From Streptomyces sp. NBC_01216 (GTDB lineage Bacteria; Actinomycetota; Actinomycetes; Streptomycetales; Streptomycetaceae), in NCBI RefSeq assembly GCF_035994945.1, contig NZ_CP108677.1, positions 5,270,001 to 5,334,000 of the forward strand: DNA of 64,000 nt, read 5' to 3'. Below the pieces are notes generated by a model. The model did not search any database, was not told where the DNA came from, and worked only from the letters and a program-made list of their open reading frames with translations. Positions 1 through 8,137 of this stretch are shown one piece after another. Position 1 is the stretch's first letter, and each line of letters starts with the position of its first letter. A program made the position numbers and the translations under genes.

Positions 1-723
1 CCGGCCCAGGGCCACGACCGGCGGATACACCGGCGAGACGGACATCACGTCGGCCGGCGGACCCATGACGCCGTCGGGCAGCAGCAGCACCTGGTCCGCG
101 TACTGCACCACCCGCTCCAGACGGTGCTCCGCCATCAGGATGGTCGTCCCCAGGTCGTGGACCAGGCGTTGCAGCACCGCGAGGACGTCCTCGGCCGCCG
201 CCGGGTCGAGCGCCGAGGTCGGCTCGTCGAGGACCAGGACCCGTGGGTGCGGGGTCAGCACCGAACCGATCGCGACCCGCTGCCGCTGTCCGCCGGACAG
301 GGTGGCGATCGGCCGGTCCCGCAGCTCGGCCAGCCCCAGCAGGTCCAGGGTCTCCTCCACCCGGCGCCGCATCACCCCGGGCGCCAGGCCCAGCGACTCC
401 ATTCCGTACGCCAGCTCGTCCTCGACGGTGTCCGTGACGAAGTGGGCCGAGGGGTCCTGCCCCACGGTGCCGACGACGTCGGCCAGTTCGCGGGGCTTGT
501 GCGTCCGGGTGTCGCGTCCCGCGACCGTCACCCGGCCCGTCAGCGTCCCGCCGGTGAAGTGCGGCACCAGCCCCGAGACGGCGCCGAGCAGCGTCGACTT
601 GCCCACGCCCGACGGACCGACGAGCAGGACCAGCTCACCTTCGGGGACCGTCAGGTCCAGGCCCCGCAGAGTGGGCTGGGCCCCCTCCGCGTACGTCACG
701 GAGACGTTCTCGAAGCGGATCAC
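1..723 (-). CDS. ECF/ABC transporter ATP-binding subunit (partial)
   Basis: The gene starts at a GTG at 723 and runs out of the left edge, so only about 241 N-terminal residues are seen. It is an ABC ATPase: Walker A GPSGVGKST at residues 36-44, signature LSGGQRQR near 144, Walker B VLVLDEPTS near 164, and an H-loop histidine in MAEHRLE. The start codon overlaps the stop of the upstream EcfT gene (GTGA), so the two are translationally coupled. Together they would form the energising module of an energy-coupling-factor vitamin or metal importer. A second ATPase domain or the substrate-binding S component is expected beyond the edge but is not visible. The riboswitch at the head of the operon points to cobalamin or a precursor as cargo. 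Confidence 0.9.
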   Translation of the reverse strand, partial: MIRFENVSVTYAEGAQPTLRGLDLTVPEGELVLLVGPSGVGKSTLLGAVSGLVPHFTGGTLTGRVTVAGRDTRTHKPRELADVVGTVGQDPSAHFVTDTVEDELAYGMESLGLAPGVMRRRVEETLDLLGLAELRDRPIATLSGGQRQRVAIGSVLTPHPRVLVLDEPTSALDPAAAEDVLAVLQRLVHDLGTTILMAEHRLERVVQYADQVLLLPDGVMGPPADVMSVSPVYPPVVALGR

Positions 724-1826
724 GCGGAAACCTCCTCGGCGCGGGGCGCCGGTGCGACGAACGCGGGCAGCAGGCCCACCAGGACGGAGGCGGCGGGCCA
801 CAGCGGCAGCTCCGGCGCCACCAGCGGCACGACTCCGGGGTGCAGCGCCTCGTACATGTACGCGTTCGCCAGGATCATCAGCGCCGCGACGGCGACACCC
901 GACGCGGCGACCAGCCATGCCCGCGGGCCCCACCGGTCGGGCCGGTAGCGGGTCCGTGCCGCACGCCGCCCGCCCAGCCGCAGCCCGGCCACGGCGGCGG
1001 TGAGCCCGCCGACCACGAGCGGCAGCCCGTACCCCGCGCCCTCCGCCGCCAGCAGACCGTACGAACCGGCGCACACACCGAGCAGCCCGCCCAGCGTCAG
1101 CACGTTCGTCGTCCGACGCACGGCCGCCGGGACCCGCGCCGTGCGTCCGTAGCCGCGCGCGTCCATCGACGCCGCCACCGCGACCGAGCGCTCCAGCGCG
1201 CCCTCCAGGACCGGAAGCCCGATCCGGAGCACCGCCCGCACCCCGCCCGTCGGCCGCCCGCGCAGCCGCCGGGCCGTGCGCAGCCGCAGCACGTCCGCGA
1301 CCATGTTCGGGGCGAACGTCATCGCGACGACGACGGCCACCCCCGCCTCGTAGAGCGCGCCCGGCAGGGACTTGAGCAGCCGCGCCGGGTTGGCCAGCGC
1401 GTTCGCCGCGCCCACGCAGATCAGCAGGGTCGCCAGCTTCGCCCCGTCGTACAGGGCGAACACCACCTGCTCGGCGGTGACCCGTCCCCCGATCCGGACC
1501 CCTTGGGCCCAGGAGGGCAGCGGCACCTCGGGCAGGGTGAACAGGACGTGTGAACCCGGGATCGGCGAGCCCAGGACGACGGAGAAGACCACCCGCAGGA
1601 ACACCACGAACAGTCCCAGCTTCACGAACGCCCCGTACGAGCGGGCCCAGGGCGCGTCGGTACGGCGGGCCCCGACGACGTAGCCGGCCACTCCCACGAT
1701 CAGCCCCAGGACCAGCATGTTGGTGGTGCGGGATGCGGCCACGGCCAGACCCAGTGCCCACAGCCACCAGGCGCCGGCGTGCAGGGCGTTGGAGCGGTTC
1801 GCCTCCGGGGCGCGGAGCGTCGTCAT
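720..1826 (-). CDS. ECF transporter transmembrane component EcfT (CbiQ-like)
   Basis: This 368-residue membrane protein has about seven or eight hydrophobic segments and the EcfT-type coupling motif SMDARGYGRT near residues 225-235, which links the membrane subunit to the ATPases. It overlaps the ATPase gene downstream (GTGA) and the secreted-protein gene upstream (ATGA at 1823-1826). In ECF systems EcfT scaffolds two ATPases and a substrate-specific S protein. The C-terminal third carries extra hydrophobic segments beyond a minimal EcfT, so an attached S-like portion is possible, but I cannot assign one. A role in cobalamin uptake is inferred from the riboswitch and operon context. Confidence 0.85.
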   Translation of the reverse strand: MTTLRAPEANRSNALHAGAWWLWALGLAVAASRTTNMLVLGLIVGVAGYVVGARRTDAPWARSYGAFVKLGLFVVFLRVVFSVVLGSPIPGSHVLFTLPEVPLPSWAQGVRIGGRVTAEQVVFALYDGAKLATLLICVGAANALANPARLLKSLPGALYEAGVAVVVAMTFAPNMVADVLRLRTARRLRGRPTGGVRAVLRIGLPVLEGALERSVAVAASMDARGYGRTARVPAAVRRTTNVLTLGGLLGVCAGSYGLLAAEGAGYGLPLVVGGLTAAVAGLRLGGRRAARTRYRPDRWGPRAWLVAASGVAVAALMILANAYMYEALHPGVVPLVAPELPLWPAASVLVGLLPAFVAPAPRAEEVSA

Positions 1827-2539
1827 CGCCGGCGACGGGCCCGCAGGACGGCGGCTCCTCCGAGTACGAGCACGGCGGCTCCGCCCGCGACGATCCCGAC
1901 GGACGGTCCGCCGTCGTCACGCTGCTCCCCGTCTTCCGGCGGCGCGGCGGCCGAGGCGGTCGGCCGCCCGGCGGGCGTGCCGGACGGTTCCCGCTCCGAC
2001 ACCTGCTCGCCGCAGCCCTTCGCCGGGTAGCCCTCGATCCCGCACAGCAGCGCGGCGCTGTCGTAGCGCAGCGGCTTCGCGACCGCGGCCAGCGCCTCCG
2101 CGCCGGTCGCCGCCTCGCGCACCTGCGCGCAGCCGACCTTCAGCGCGGGCTCCGGCGGCGTCTCGCCCGGCGGGGCGTCCGCCGGACCGCCGAAGTCGAT
2201 CACCACCGCGACCCGCTTGGCACCGGCCTTCGGCTCGGTGGCGGAGCAGATCGCCTGGAAGTCGGGGGCGGCGGAGGGCCGGGCGGCGTCGCTGGAGTCC
2301 TTGCTGACCGCGAAGCGGAAACCGTTCACGTCCCCGTCGGCGGGCCGGGCGGTCGCCGGGCCCTGGGTGGCGTACGTCCAGGCGCCGCCGTCGCTCTCCC
2401 AGAAGGACCAGTAGCGGTAGCCGACGGCCTGAGCCGGCGCGGCGGCGGCCATGGTCAGGAGGAGCGGCGCCAGGGCGGCCGGGAGGAGACCGGCGGCGCC
2501 ACGGGCCGTGGCGCTTCCGCCGAGGAGCCGGGTCCTCAC
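1823..2539 (-). CDS. secreted/membrane-anchored protein, SCO2322-like family
   Basis: The 238-residue product begins with a signal peptide (basic start, Ala/Leu-rich core, APAQA cleavage-like site near residue 35). A globular domain follows, starting with a YRYWSFWES motif and holding several cysteines, then a Pro/Ala-rich linker, a C-terminal membrane helix and a basic RARRRR tail. I recognise it as the Streptomyces family usually called SCO2322, of unknown function. GTG at 2539 was chosen because it overlaps the stop of the upstream gene (GTGA). Extending upstream would only run through another reading frame of that gene. Position in the ECF operon suggests a surface accessory role in substrate capture. 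Confidence 0.75.
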   Translation of the reverse strand: MRTRLLGGSATARGAAGLLPAALAPLLLTMAAAAPAQAVGYRYWSFWESDGGAWTYATQGPATARPADGDVNGFRFAVSKDSSDAARPSAAPDFQAICSATEPKAGAKRVAVVIDFGGPADAPPGETPPEPALKVGCAQVREAATGAEALAAVAKPLRYDSAALLCGIEGYPAKGCGEQVSEREPSGTPAGRPTASAAAPPEDGEQRDDGGPSVGIVAGGAAVLVLGGAAVLRARRRR

Positions 2540-3792
2540 TTCTTGCGGCCGCTGATCAGGAAGCCGATGCCGACGCCCACGACCATGCCGATGCCGATGA
2601 TCCACCACAGGTCGAAGGAGCCGGAGTCCTCGTCCTCGGCGGTCTCGTCCGCCGAGGACCCGGCCGCCGCCTGGGGCGCCGGGCCGGTGGCGCTCAGCGC
2701 CTTCACGAGGTCGGTCGAGCCGAAGTGGCGCGGGTCGACGTCCATCGCGTTCGAGGCGAAGACCAGCTGAGCGTAGGCGGCGGGACCGCTGTCCCGCGCC
2801 CAGTCGGCGGAGTTCTGCTGCAGCCAGGTCAGAGCGCCGTCGGCCTCCTTCATGGCGCCGGCAGCGGCGAGCGCCACGACGGCGTCGGCGGTGTTGCCGT
2901 GGTCGGGCAGTTCGGCGGCGTCGGCGGCCCCGGGCATCGGCGGGGTGTTCAGGTGGCCCGTCTTCGCCAGGGCGGCGGCCAGGTAGGAGGCGCCGTTCAG
3001 GGCGGCCCGCTCGGCGGTGGGCTTGGGCAGGTCCGTGCAGGCCGGGGCCTGCTCGGGGGTGACCCCGTCGGCGGTCATGCCCTTGCCGAGCCCCGCGAGG
3101 GTGGCCGCGGCGGTCGCGTCGGCGTTGGCGAGCAGCGTGCCGTTCTTGTCGGGCTGGTAGGCGAAGGCGCCCGCCCCCTCCTGCGCGGCACAGGGGATCG
3201 CGAAGCCGAGCAGCGCGTCGTACGGGGTCCTCCCGTCGACGGACTTCACGTCGCCCGGCTTCTCGCCCAGCGCGGTGAGCGCGCCGATCACGACCGAGGT
3301 GGAGTTGGCGTCGCTGGGGCCGCCAGGGTTGTAGCCCCAGCCGCCGTCCTTGTTCTGCACGCCCTTGAGCCAGCCCGCGCCGGCCTTGGCGGCCTTGGCG
3401 ACCGCGTCCGGGTCGGTGCTCTTGGCGCGCACCGCGTTCAGGGCCTGCACGGCGACGGCGGTGGCGTTGGTGTCGAGCATCGTGGCCGGATCGCACGCCT
3501 TGGCCGGGTCCGGACGGTAGGAGGCGAAGGCGCCGCTCTCGCACTGCTGCTGCCGAAGCCATGCCACGGCCTGCTCGGCGGGCTGGACCTGCTGCGTCCG
3601 CAGGGCGATGAAGGCGAGGGACTGGCGCCAGACGCCGTCGTAGGTCGGGTCCTTCTCGCCGTACAGCCCGGCCGGGACCTCGGGCGCGGGGGTGGGCGAC
3701 GGCGACGGCGCGGCGAACGCGGTGGGGGCCGTGCCGGTGCAGAGCACAGTGGCGACTGCGAGCGCGGCGGCGCCGCGGCGGACGGTGATCAT
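2536..3792 (-). CDS. secreted alpha/alpha-toroid (prenyltransferase/squalene-oxidase repeat) surface protein
   Basis: This 418-residue protein has an N-terminal signal peptide (MITVRRGAAALAVAT), repeated helical units of the prenyltransferase/intrinsic-factor fold (for example NKDGGWGYNPGG near residue 150 and repeated alanine-rich helices), an acidic Ser-rich linker, and a C-terminal membrane helix ending SGRKK. The ATG at 3792 is preceded by AGGAGAGG. The toroid fold is shared with eukaryotic cobalamin carriers such as intrinsic factor. With the B12 riboswitch upstream and the ECF genes downstream, a cell-surface corrinoid-binding role is a reasonable inference, not proven. Paired cysteines could form disulfides. 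Confidence 0.8.
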   Translation of the reverse strand: MITVRRGAAALAVATVLCTGTAPTAFAAPSPSPTPAPEVPAGLYGEKDPTYDGVWRQSLAFIALRTQQVQPAEQAVAWLRQQQCESGAFASYRPDPAKACDPATMLDTNATAVAVQALNAVRAKSTDPDAVAKAAKAGAGWLKGVQNKDGGWGYNPGGPSDANSTSVVIGALTALGEKPGDVKSVDGRTPYDALLGFAIPCAAQEGAGAFAYQPDKNGTLLANADATAAATLAGLGKGMTADGVTPEQAPACTDLPKPTAERAALNGASYLAAALAKTGHLNTPPMPGAADAAELPDHGNTADAVVALAAAGAMKEADGALTWLQQNSADWARDSGPAAYAQLVFASNAMDVDPRHFGSTDLVKALSATGPAPQAAAGSSADETAEDEDSGSFDLWWIIGIGMVVGVGIGFLISGRKK

Positions 3793-3840
3793 GCGTGCTG
3801 GCCTCTCCTGCGGCCGGGCACCGGCACGCACAAGGCACCA

Positions 3841-4005
3841 GGCTCGGCTCCGTATTCCTCGACGGTGCCGGCGTTCACGTCCCGGACGGGGCATTCCGGC
3901 TCGCCTTCGGCGGGCCTGGGCGGCTGCGACGACGGCTCACGGTTGCGGGTCAGCGCCGGATTCCCACCGGCTTCCCCCCGTACGGGCATGATGACGACCC
4001 GCTCA
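3841..4005 (-). promoter_or_regulatory. cobalamin riboswitch
   Basis: Read on the minus strand, the leader of the ECF operon contains GGGGGGAAGCCGGTGGGAA (3979-3961) followed at once by TCCGGCGCTGACCCGCAACC (3960-3941) and GTGAGCC. This is the conserved core of the adenosylcobalamin/cobalamin riboswitch. The 3' conserved element GTCGAGGAATACGG lies at 3864-3851, about 60 bases before the ATG at 3792. The remaining 50 bases include the ribosome binding site, so control of translation initiation is plausible. Limits of the outer stem are approximate. The rest of the gap up to 4222 shows nothing else I recognise. Confidence 0.9.
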
Positions 4006-4222
4006 CTGTACCGGCCCGTAACGGGGACCTCCCCGAGGGTGCGGGGCGCCGTCGGAGCCCGTCGGGTGGCTCCCGGCGGGGCGGTCACGCTCCACCCGCG
4101 CGTCCCCCGCGCCGCCGGCCTGCCCGCCGGGTCCGCGCCGGGTCCGCACGGGGGGCGTCCCCGGTGACGGGGAACACGCACCGCGCCGTGTCCGCCTTCC
4201 GGCCGGAGGTCACCCGGCGGGC

Positions 4223-5260
4223 TCACACCGCGATGTACGCCACCGGGTCCGTGCCCGGGGCCGGCTCCGCGCGGCCTCGCTTCACCAGGCGGCGCACATG
4301 GGCCTCGGCCTCGCTGACGGCGATGGTGCGCGAGGTGTGCGGGATCTGTGCCCACGGACGGTTCCACTCCATCCGTTCGGCCAGCTGCCAGGGGGTGAGC
4401 GGGGTCGCCAGCAGGCCGAGGAGTCCGGCCAGCCGCTCCTCGTGGTGGCCGAGCAGTTCCCGCACCCGTCCGGCCGAGTCGGTGAAGGCGTGCTGGTGGG
4501 CGGGCAGCACCTCGGCGACGCCGAGTCGGCCGACGCGCTCCAGCGAGTCCAGGTAGTCGCCCAGCGGATCTGTGACGGTGGTGTCGTCGGGGTCCTCGTA
4601 CAGGCCGATGTGGGGTGTGATGCCGGGCAGCAGGTGGTCGCCGGAGAAGAGCCGGCCGTGGCCGGCCAGCCGCCCGGGGTGTTCCTCCTCCAGATGGAGG
4701 CAGACGTGGCCGGGTGTGTGCCCGGGGGTCCAGACCGCCCGCAGCCGTCGTCCGGCGAGGTCGAGCAGCTCGCCGGGGACGATCTCGCGGTCGGGCAGCG
4801 CGGAGTCCAGTCCGGGCAGACGACGGGTCCGGCCGCCCGATCTGGCGGCGAGCAGCGGGGCGGTGTGTTCCTCGGGTGCGCCGGCGGCGGCCAGCTTCCG
4901 CGCGAGATAGCCGAGCCAGACGGCCGGCTCGGCCGTGCGGGTGCGGCGTACGACGGCGGTGTCGGCGGCGTGCATGGCGATCCACGCGCCGGACGCCTCG
5001 CGGACCTTCCCGGAGAGCCCGTGGTGGTCGGGGTGGTGGTGGGTGATGACGATCCCGTGGACCTCCGCCACGGAGGTCCCCAACGTGCTCAGCCCGTCGC
5101 GTAGTTCGCGCCAGGATGCCGGATCGTCCCAGCCGGTGTCGATGAGGACGGGGCCGCGGCGGGTGTCGACGAGATGGACGAGGGTGTGCCCGAGCGGGTT
5201 GTCCGGGATGGGGACCCGGATCGACCAGACGCCTCCGCCGTGCTCGGTCACCTGGGTCAT
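4223..5260 (-). CDS. MBL-fold metallo-hydrolase
   Basis: The 345-residue protein has the metallo-beta-lactamase signature THHHPDHHG near residues 72-80, which supplies the HxHxDH metal ligands. Later conserved positions are VWTPGHTPGH near 175-184 and FSGDHLLPG near 205. The C-terminal 100 residues look like the winged-helix domain common in LACTB2-type or thioesterase/glyoxalase-like members. Substrate cannot be named. It is divergent from the aldehyde dehydrogenase at 5526, and an inverted repeat lies about 60 bases upstream of its start, so the two may be coregulated. Confidence 0.85.
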   Translation of the reverse strand: MTQVTEHGGGVWSIRVPIPDNPLGHTLVHLVDTRRGPVLIDTGWDDPASWRELRDGLSTLGTSVAEVHGIVITHHHPDHHGLSGKVREASGAWIAMHAADTAVVRRTRTAEPAVWLGYLARKLAAAGAPEEHTAPLLAARSGGRTRRLPGLDSALPDREIVPGELLDLAGRRLRAVWTPGHTPGHVCLHLEEEHPGRLAGHGRLFSGDHLLPGITPHIGLYEDPDDTTVTDPLGDYLDSLERVGRLGVAEVLPAHQHAFTDSAGRVRELLGHHEERLAGLLGLLATPLTPWQLAERMEWNRPWAQIPHTSRTIAVSEAEAHVRRLVKRGRAEPAPGTDPVAYIAV

Positions 5261-5320
5261 CGGACCTCATCTCTGCTCGGCGGCAAGGCACTTGTTCGGC
5301 GTCGGCCCACTATAGCCAGA

Positions 5321-5337
5321 ACTGACACTTCATCAGT
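5321..5337. promoter_or_regulatory. inverted repeat ACTGA-N7-TCAGT, candidate operator
   Basis: ACTGA (5321-5325) and TCAGT (5333-5337) flank seven bases in the divergent promoter region of the MBL gene (start 5260) and the aldehyde dehydrogenase (start 5526). A second site of the same architecture lies at 5477-5495. The geometry fits a dimeric TetR- or GntR-type operator. The cognate regulator is unknown. Confidence 0.45.
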
Positions 5338-5463
5338 CGGATGATGTCCTCGGGCTCGCGAGGGTGCGCCCGCCGTGCGGGGTGTCCCGTTGAGTCCCCA
5401 CCCCCCGGCGGTAAACCCGCTGGTGGGGGCCTGCCCGGTTCCGCGTCTGGTCAAGTGGGACCG

Positions 5464-5495
5464 GAACTGGTATCAGTTCTGATGCATAGTCAGAA
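5464..5495. promoter_or_regulatory. overlapping inverted repeats upstream of aldehyde dehydrogenase
   Basis: Two palindromes overlap here: GAACTG-N4-CAGTTC (5464-5479) and TTCTGA-N7-TCAGAA (5477-5495). The second shares the CTGA-N7-TCAG core with the site at 5321-5337. They lie 31-62 bases before the ATG at 5526, where a repressor would block the promoter. Neither matches the KstR-type TNNAACNNGTTNNA box found elsewhere in this window. Confidence 0.5.
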
Positions 5496-5525
5496 ACCGT
5501 CGTGGGTTTCCGGGAGGCAGTGGCC

Positions 5526-6989
5526 ATGACCGAGCTTGTGGAGCACGGAAAGCTGTTCATCGGCGGCGCGCCGGTCGACCCGCTCGGTGGTGATGTCATC
5601 GAGGTCGTCTCACCGCACACCGAGGAGGTCATCGGCCGGGTGCCGCACGCCTCCGAGGCCGATGTCGACCGTGCCGTCGCCGCCGCCCGCAGGGCCTTCG
5701 ACCACGGCCCGTGGCCGCGGGCCACACCGGAGGAGCGCATCGAGGTCGTCACCCGGATCAAGGACGCCGTCGCCGCGCGCCACGAGGAGATCGCCCGGTC
5801 GATCTCCTCGCAGAACGGCTCTCCGTACTCCTGGAGCGTGCTCGCCCAGGCGCTCGGCGCGATGATGGTCTGGGACGCCGCCCTCACGGTCGCCCGGGAC
5901 TTCCGCTACGAGGAGCGGCGGGCCGGGGTGCTCGGGCCGCTGCTCGTGCGGCGCGAGCCGGTGGGCGTCGTCGCGGCCGTGATCCCCTGGAACGTTCCGC
6001 AGTTCACGGCCGCCGCCAAGCTGGGCCCCGCGCTCCTCGCGGGCTGCTCGGTGATCCTCAAGCCCTCGCCGGAGGCGCCGCTCGACTCGTACATCCTCGC
6101 CGAGATCGCGGCCGGGGCCGGGCTGCCCGAAGGCGTCCTTTCCGTCCTGCCCGCCGGCCGTGAGGTCAGCGAGTACCTGGTCGGGCACCCGGGCGTCGAC
6201 AAGGTCTCGTTCACCGGATCGGTCGCGGCCGGGAAACGCGTGATGGAGGTCGCCTCCCGGAACCTCACCCGCGTCACCCTGGAGCTCGGCGGCAAGTCCG
6301 CGGCGGTCGTCCTGCCGGACGCGGATGTGGCCACCGCCGTCGCCGGGATCGTCCCGGCCGCCTGGATGAACAACGGTCAGGCGTGCGTCGCCCAGACCCG
6401 CATCCTGGTGCCACGCGCCCGGTACGAGGAGACCGCCGAGGCGTTCGCGGCTGCGGCCGGGGCGTTGAAGGTCGGTGACCCGCTCGACCCGGCGACCCAG
6501 GTGGGCCCCCTGGTGGCCCGGCGTCAGCAGCAGCGCTCCCTCGACTACATCAGGCTGGGCCAGGAGGAGGGCGCCAAGATCCTCACGGGTGGCGGCCGGG
6601 GACCGGACCGCGGCTGGTATGTCGAGCCCACTCTCTTCGGCGACGTCGACAACACCATGCGCGTCGCCCGGGAGGAGATCTTCGGCCCGGTCATCTGTCT
6701 CCTCCCCTACGCGGACGAGGGCGAGGCGCTACGGATCGCGAACGACTCCGACTACGGGCTGAGCGGCAGCGTCTGGACCGGTGACGTGGAGCGGGGCATC
6801 GCCTTCGCCCGCGGGGTACGCACCGGTACCTTCAACGTCAACACCTTCAGCCTGGACATGCTGGGACCGTTCGGCGGCTACAAGAACTCCGGCCTGGGCA
6901 GGGAGTTCGGGCCGGAGGGCTTCGGCGCGTACCTGGAGCACAAGATGATCCACCTGCCGGCCGGATACGAGGGGACCGGTGGTGCCTGA
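5526..6989 (+). CDS. NAD(P)+-dependent aldehyde dehydrogenase
   Basis: The 487-residue protein is a full-length ALDH. It has the catalytic glutamate in TLELGGKSAA (near 257), the catalytic cysteine in NNGQACVAQTR (near 291), and the C-terminal GREFGPEGF motif. The ATG at 5526 was chosen over the GTG at 5502 because GGGAGG lies eight bases before it. The stop overlaps the ferredoxin ATG (TGATG). It would oxidise an aldehyde to a carboxylate in the cytoplasm. Neighbouring KstR-like control and a ferredoxin suggest sterol or alkyl side-chain oxidation, as for the KstR-regulated Rv0223c in mycobacteria (recalled, not checked). Confidence 0.9.
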   Translation: MTELVEHGKLFIGGAPVDPLGGDVIEVVSPHTEEVIGRVPHASEADVDRAVAAARRAFDHGPWPRATPEERIEVVTRIKDAVAARHEEIARSISSQNGSPYSWSVLAQALGAMMVWDAALTVARDFRYEERRAGVLGPLLVRREPVGVVAAVIPWNVPQFTAAAKLGPALLAGCSVILKPSPEAPLDSYILAEIAAGAGLPEGVLSVLPAGREVSEYLVGHPGVDKVSFTGSVAAGKRVMEVASRNLTRVTLELGGKSAAVVLPDADVATAVAGIVPAAWMNNGQACVAQTRILVPRARYEETAEAFAAAAGALKVGDPLDPATQVGPLVARRQQQRSLDYIRLGQEEGAKILTGGGRGPDRGWYVEPTLFGDVDNTMRVAREEIFGPVICLLPYADEGEALRIANDSDYGLSGSVWTGDVERGIAFARGVRTGTFNVNTFSLDMLGPFGGYKNSGLGREFGPEGFGAYLEHKMIHLPAGYEGTGGA

Positions 6990-7222
6990 TGGGCGACCGC
7001 TGGCGTGTGGAGGTCGACCGGAGAGTCTGCATCGGTTCCGGTATGTGCGTCGGCCACGCCCCGCACGGCTTCCGGCTGGACACGGCCCGGCAGTCGCACC
7101 CCGCCGCTCCGGAGTCCGACGCGAACGAGGGCGTCCTCGCGGCGGCCGAGGGCTGCCCGGTGGAGGCGATCCTGATCACGCTCCTCGACGGCGGGGAGCC
7201 GGTCTTCCCTCCCGAGGGGTAA
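6989..7222 (+). CDS. 3Fe-4S ferredoxin
   Basis: This 77-residue ferredoxin has CIGSGMC near residue 14 (Cys-x5-Cys) and a distal CPVEAI cysteine near residue 55. That three-cysteine pattern is typical of the 3Fe-4S ferredoxins that feed electrons to actinobacterial cytochromes P450. Its ATG overlaps the aldehyde dehydrogenase stop, so the two are cotranslated. No P450 gene is present in the window, so its partner is elsewhere. The 66 bases between this gene and the convergent TetR gene hold only a weak hairpin. Confidence 0.88.
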   Translation: MGDRWRVEVDRRVCIGSGMCVGHAPHGFRLDTARQSHPAAPESDANEGVLAAAEGCPVEAILITLLDGGEPVFPPEG

Positions 7223-7288
7223 CCCGGAAGGCGAGGGCGGGGCCGGGTCCCGCGTGACGGAGCCGGAGCGAGGCGCGGGGAGAGGCCG

Positions 7289-7930
7289 TCAGCGCGACGA
7301 CTCGGGCCGCCCCGGGCCCTCGGGAGGCGCGGCCGGAGACGTCAGGTCGATCAGTCGGCAGACCGTCTCGATGTCGATCTTCACCTGCGCGATCGACGCA
7401 CGCCCCGAGAGCCAGGTGATCAGCGCCGAGTGCCAGGTGTGCTCGATCACCCGCACCGCGGAGAGCTGCTGGGGTGTCGGATGCTCCAGGCCCATGGCGT
7501 CCAGGATGATCGCCGTGGTGACCCGCGACACCGTGTCCACCTCGGGGCTCACGCTTCGGTCCGCGAACGTCAGTGCCCTTACCATCGCGTCCGCGAGCTG
7601 TGGTTCCCGCTGGAGCGCGCGGAACGCCCGCATCAGGGTCTCCGCCACCCGTTCCGCCGAGGTCGCGCCCGCCGGCGGGCGCTTGCGCAGGGTGGCGTGC
7701 AGGTGCTGAAGCTGGTCCTGCATGGTGGCGACCAGCAGATGGATCTTGGAGGGGAAGTAGCGGTACAGCGTCCCCAGCGCCACCCCGGCCGCCTCGGCGA
7801 CCTCCCGCATCTGCACGGCCTCGAAGCCGCCCCGGCCGGCCAGTTGCGCGCTGGCGTGCAGGATGCGGCGGCGGCGGGCCTCCTGGCGCTCTGTCAGGGG
7901 TGGCGAGTCGGGTCTGTCTTCCGCGGTCAT
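7289..7930 (-). CDS. TetR-family regulator, KstR-like
   Basis: The 213-residue protein has a TetR helix-turn-helix at residues 20-65. The recognition region MREVAEAAGVALGTLYRYFP followed by SKIHLL closely resembles mycobacterial KstR, the repressor of cholesterol catabolism. A perfect KstR-type box (8069-8082) lies 139 bases upstream, between this gene and the divergent glycosyltransferase, consistent with autoregulation. Two more boxes precede the fused acyl-CoA dehydrogenase and the MaoC operon in this window. KstR is known to be released by steroid CoA thioesters. Ligand specificity here is inferred only. Confidence 0.82.
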   Translation of the reverse strand: MTAEDRPDSPPLTERQEARRRRILHASAQLAGRGGFEAVQMREVAEAAGVALGTLYRYFPSKIHLLVATMQDQLQHLHATLRKRPPAGATSAERVAETLMRAFRALQREPQLADAMVRALTFADRSVSPEVDTVSRVTTAIILDAMGLEHPTPQQLSAVRVIEHTWHSALITWLSGRASIAQVKIDIETVCRLIDLTSPAAPPEGPGRPESSR

Positions 7931-8068
7931 GGGTCCCGTTCCGTGCGGTGAGGAGGCGACGGTACGGCACGGTGCCCGCCGTGGCGCGAATCACCTGATC
8001 CGGCTCTTACGGCTGAGCTACCTGCCGGTAGATTCAGTGCTCCCTGGAGGATCAAGAACGATCAAGTC

Positions 8069-8082
8069 TGTAACTTGTTCTA
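8069..8082. promoter_or_regulatory. KstR-type operator TGTAACTTGTTCTA
   Basis: The 14-mer matches the TNNAACNNGTTNNA consensus at all eight fixed positions. It sits between the divergent KstR-like regulator gene (ATG 7930) and the glycosyltransferase gene (ATG 8138), so one site could control both. The surrounding AT-rich stretch is unusual for this chromosome and probably contains the promoters. Confidence 0.8.
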
Positions 8083-8137
8083 GATTAGCGCGAGCGGTTA
8101 CGCTCCCGCGAAACGCACGCGAGAATGGGGGCCGCGA

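Noticed and set aside
1823..3838. A 671-codon minus-strand open frame spanning two genes
   Set aside because: Only its C-terminal 238 codons read as a protein; the rest is the wrong frame of the toroid-protein gene. The true start is GTG 2539, overlapping the upstream stop.
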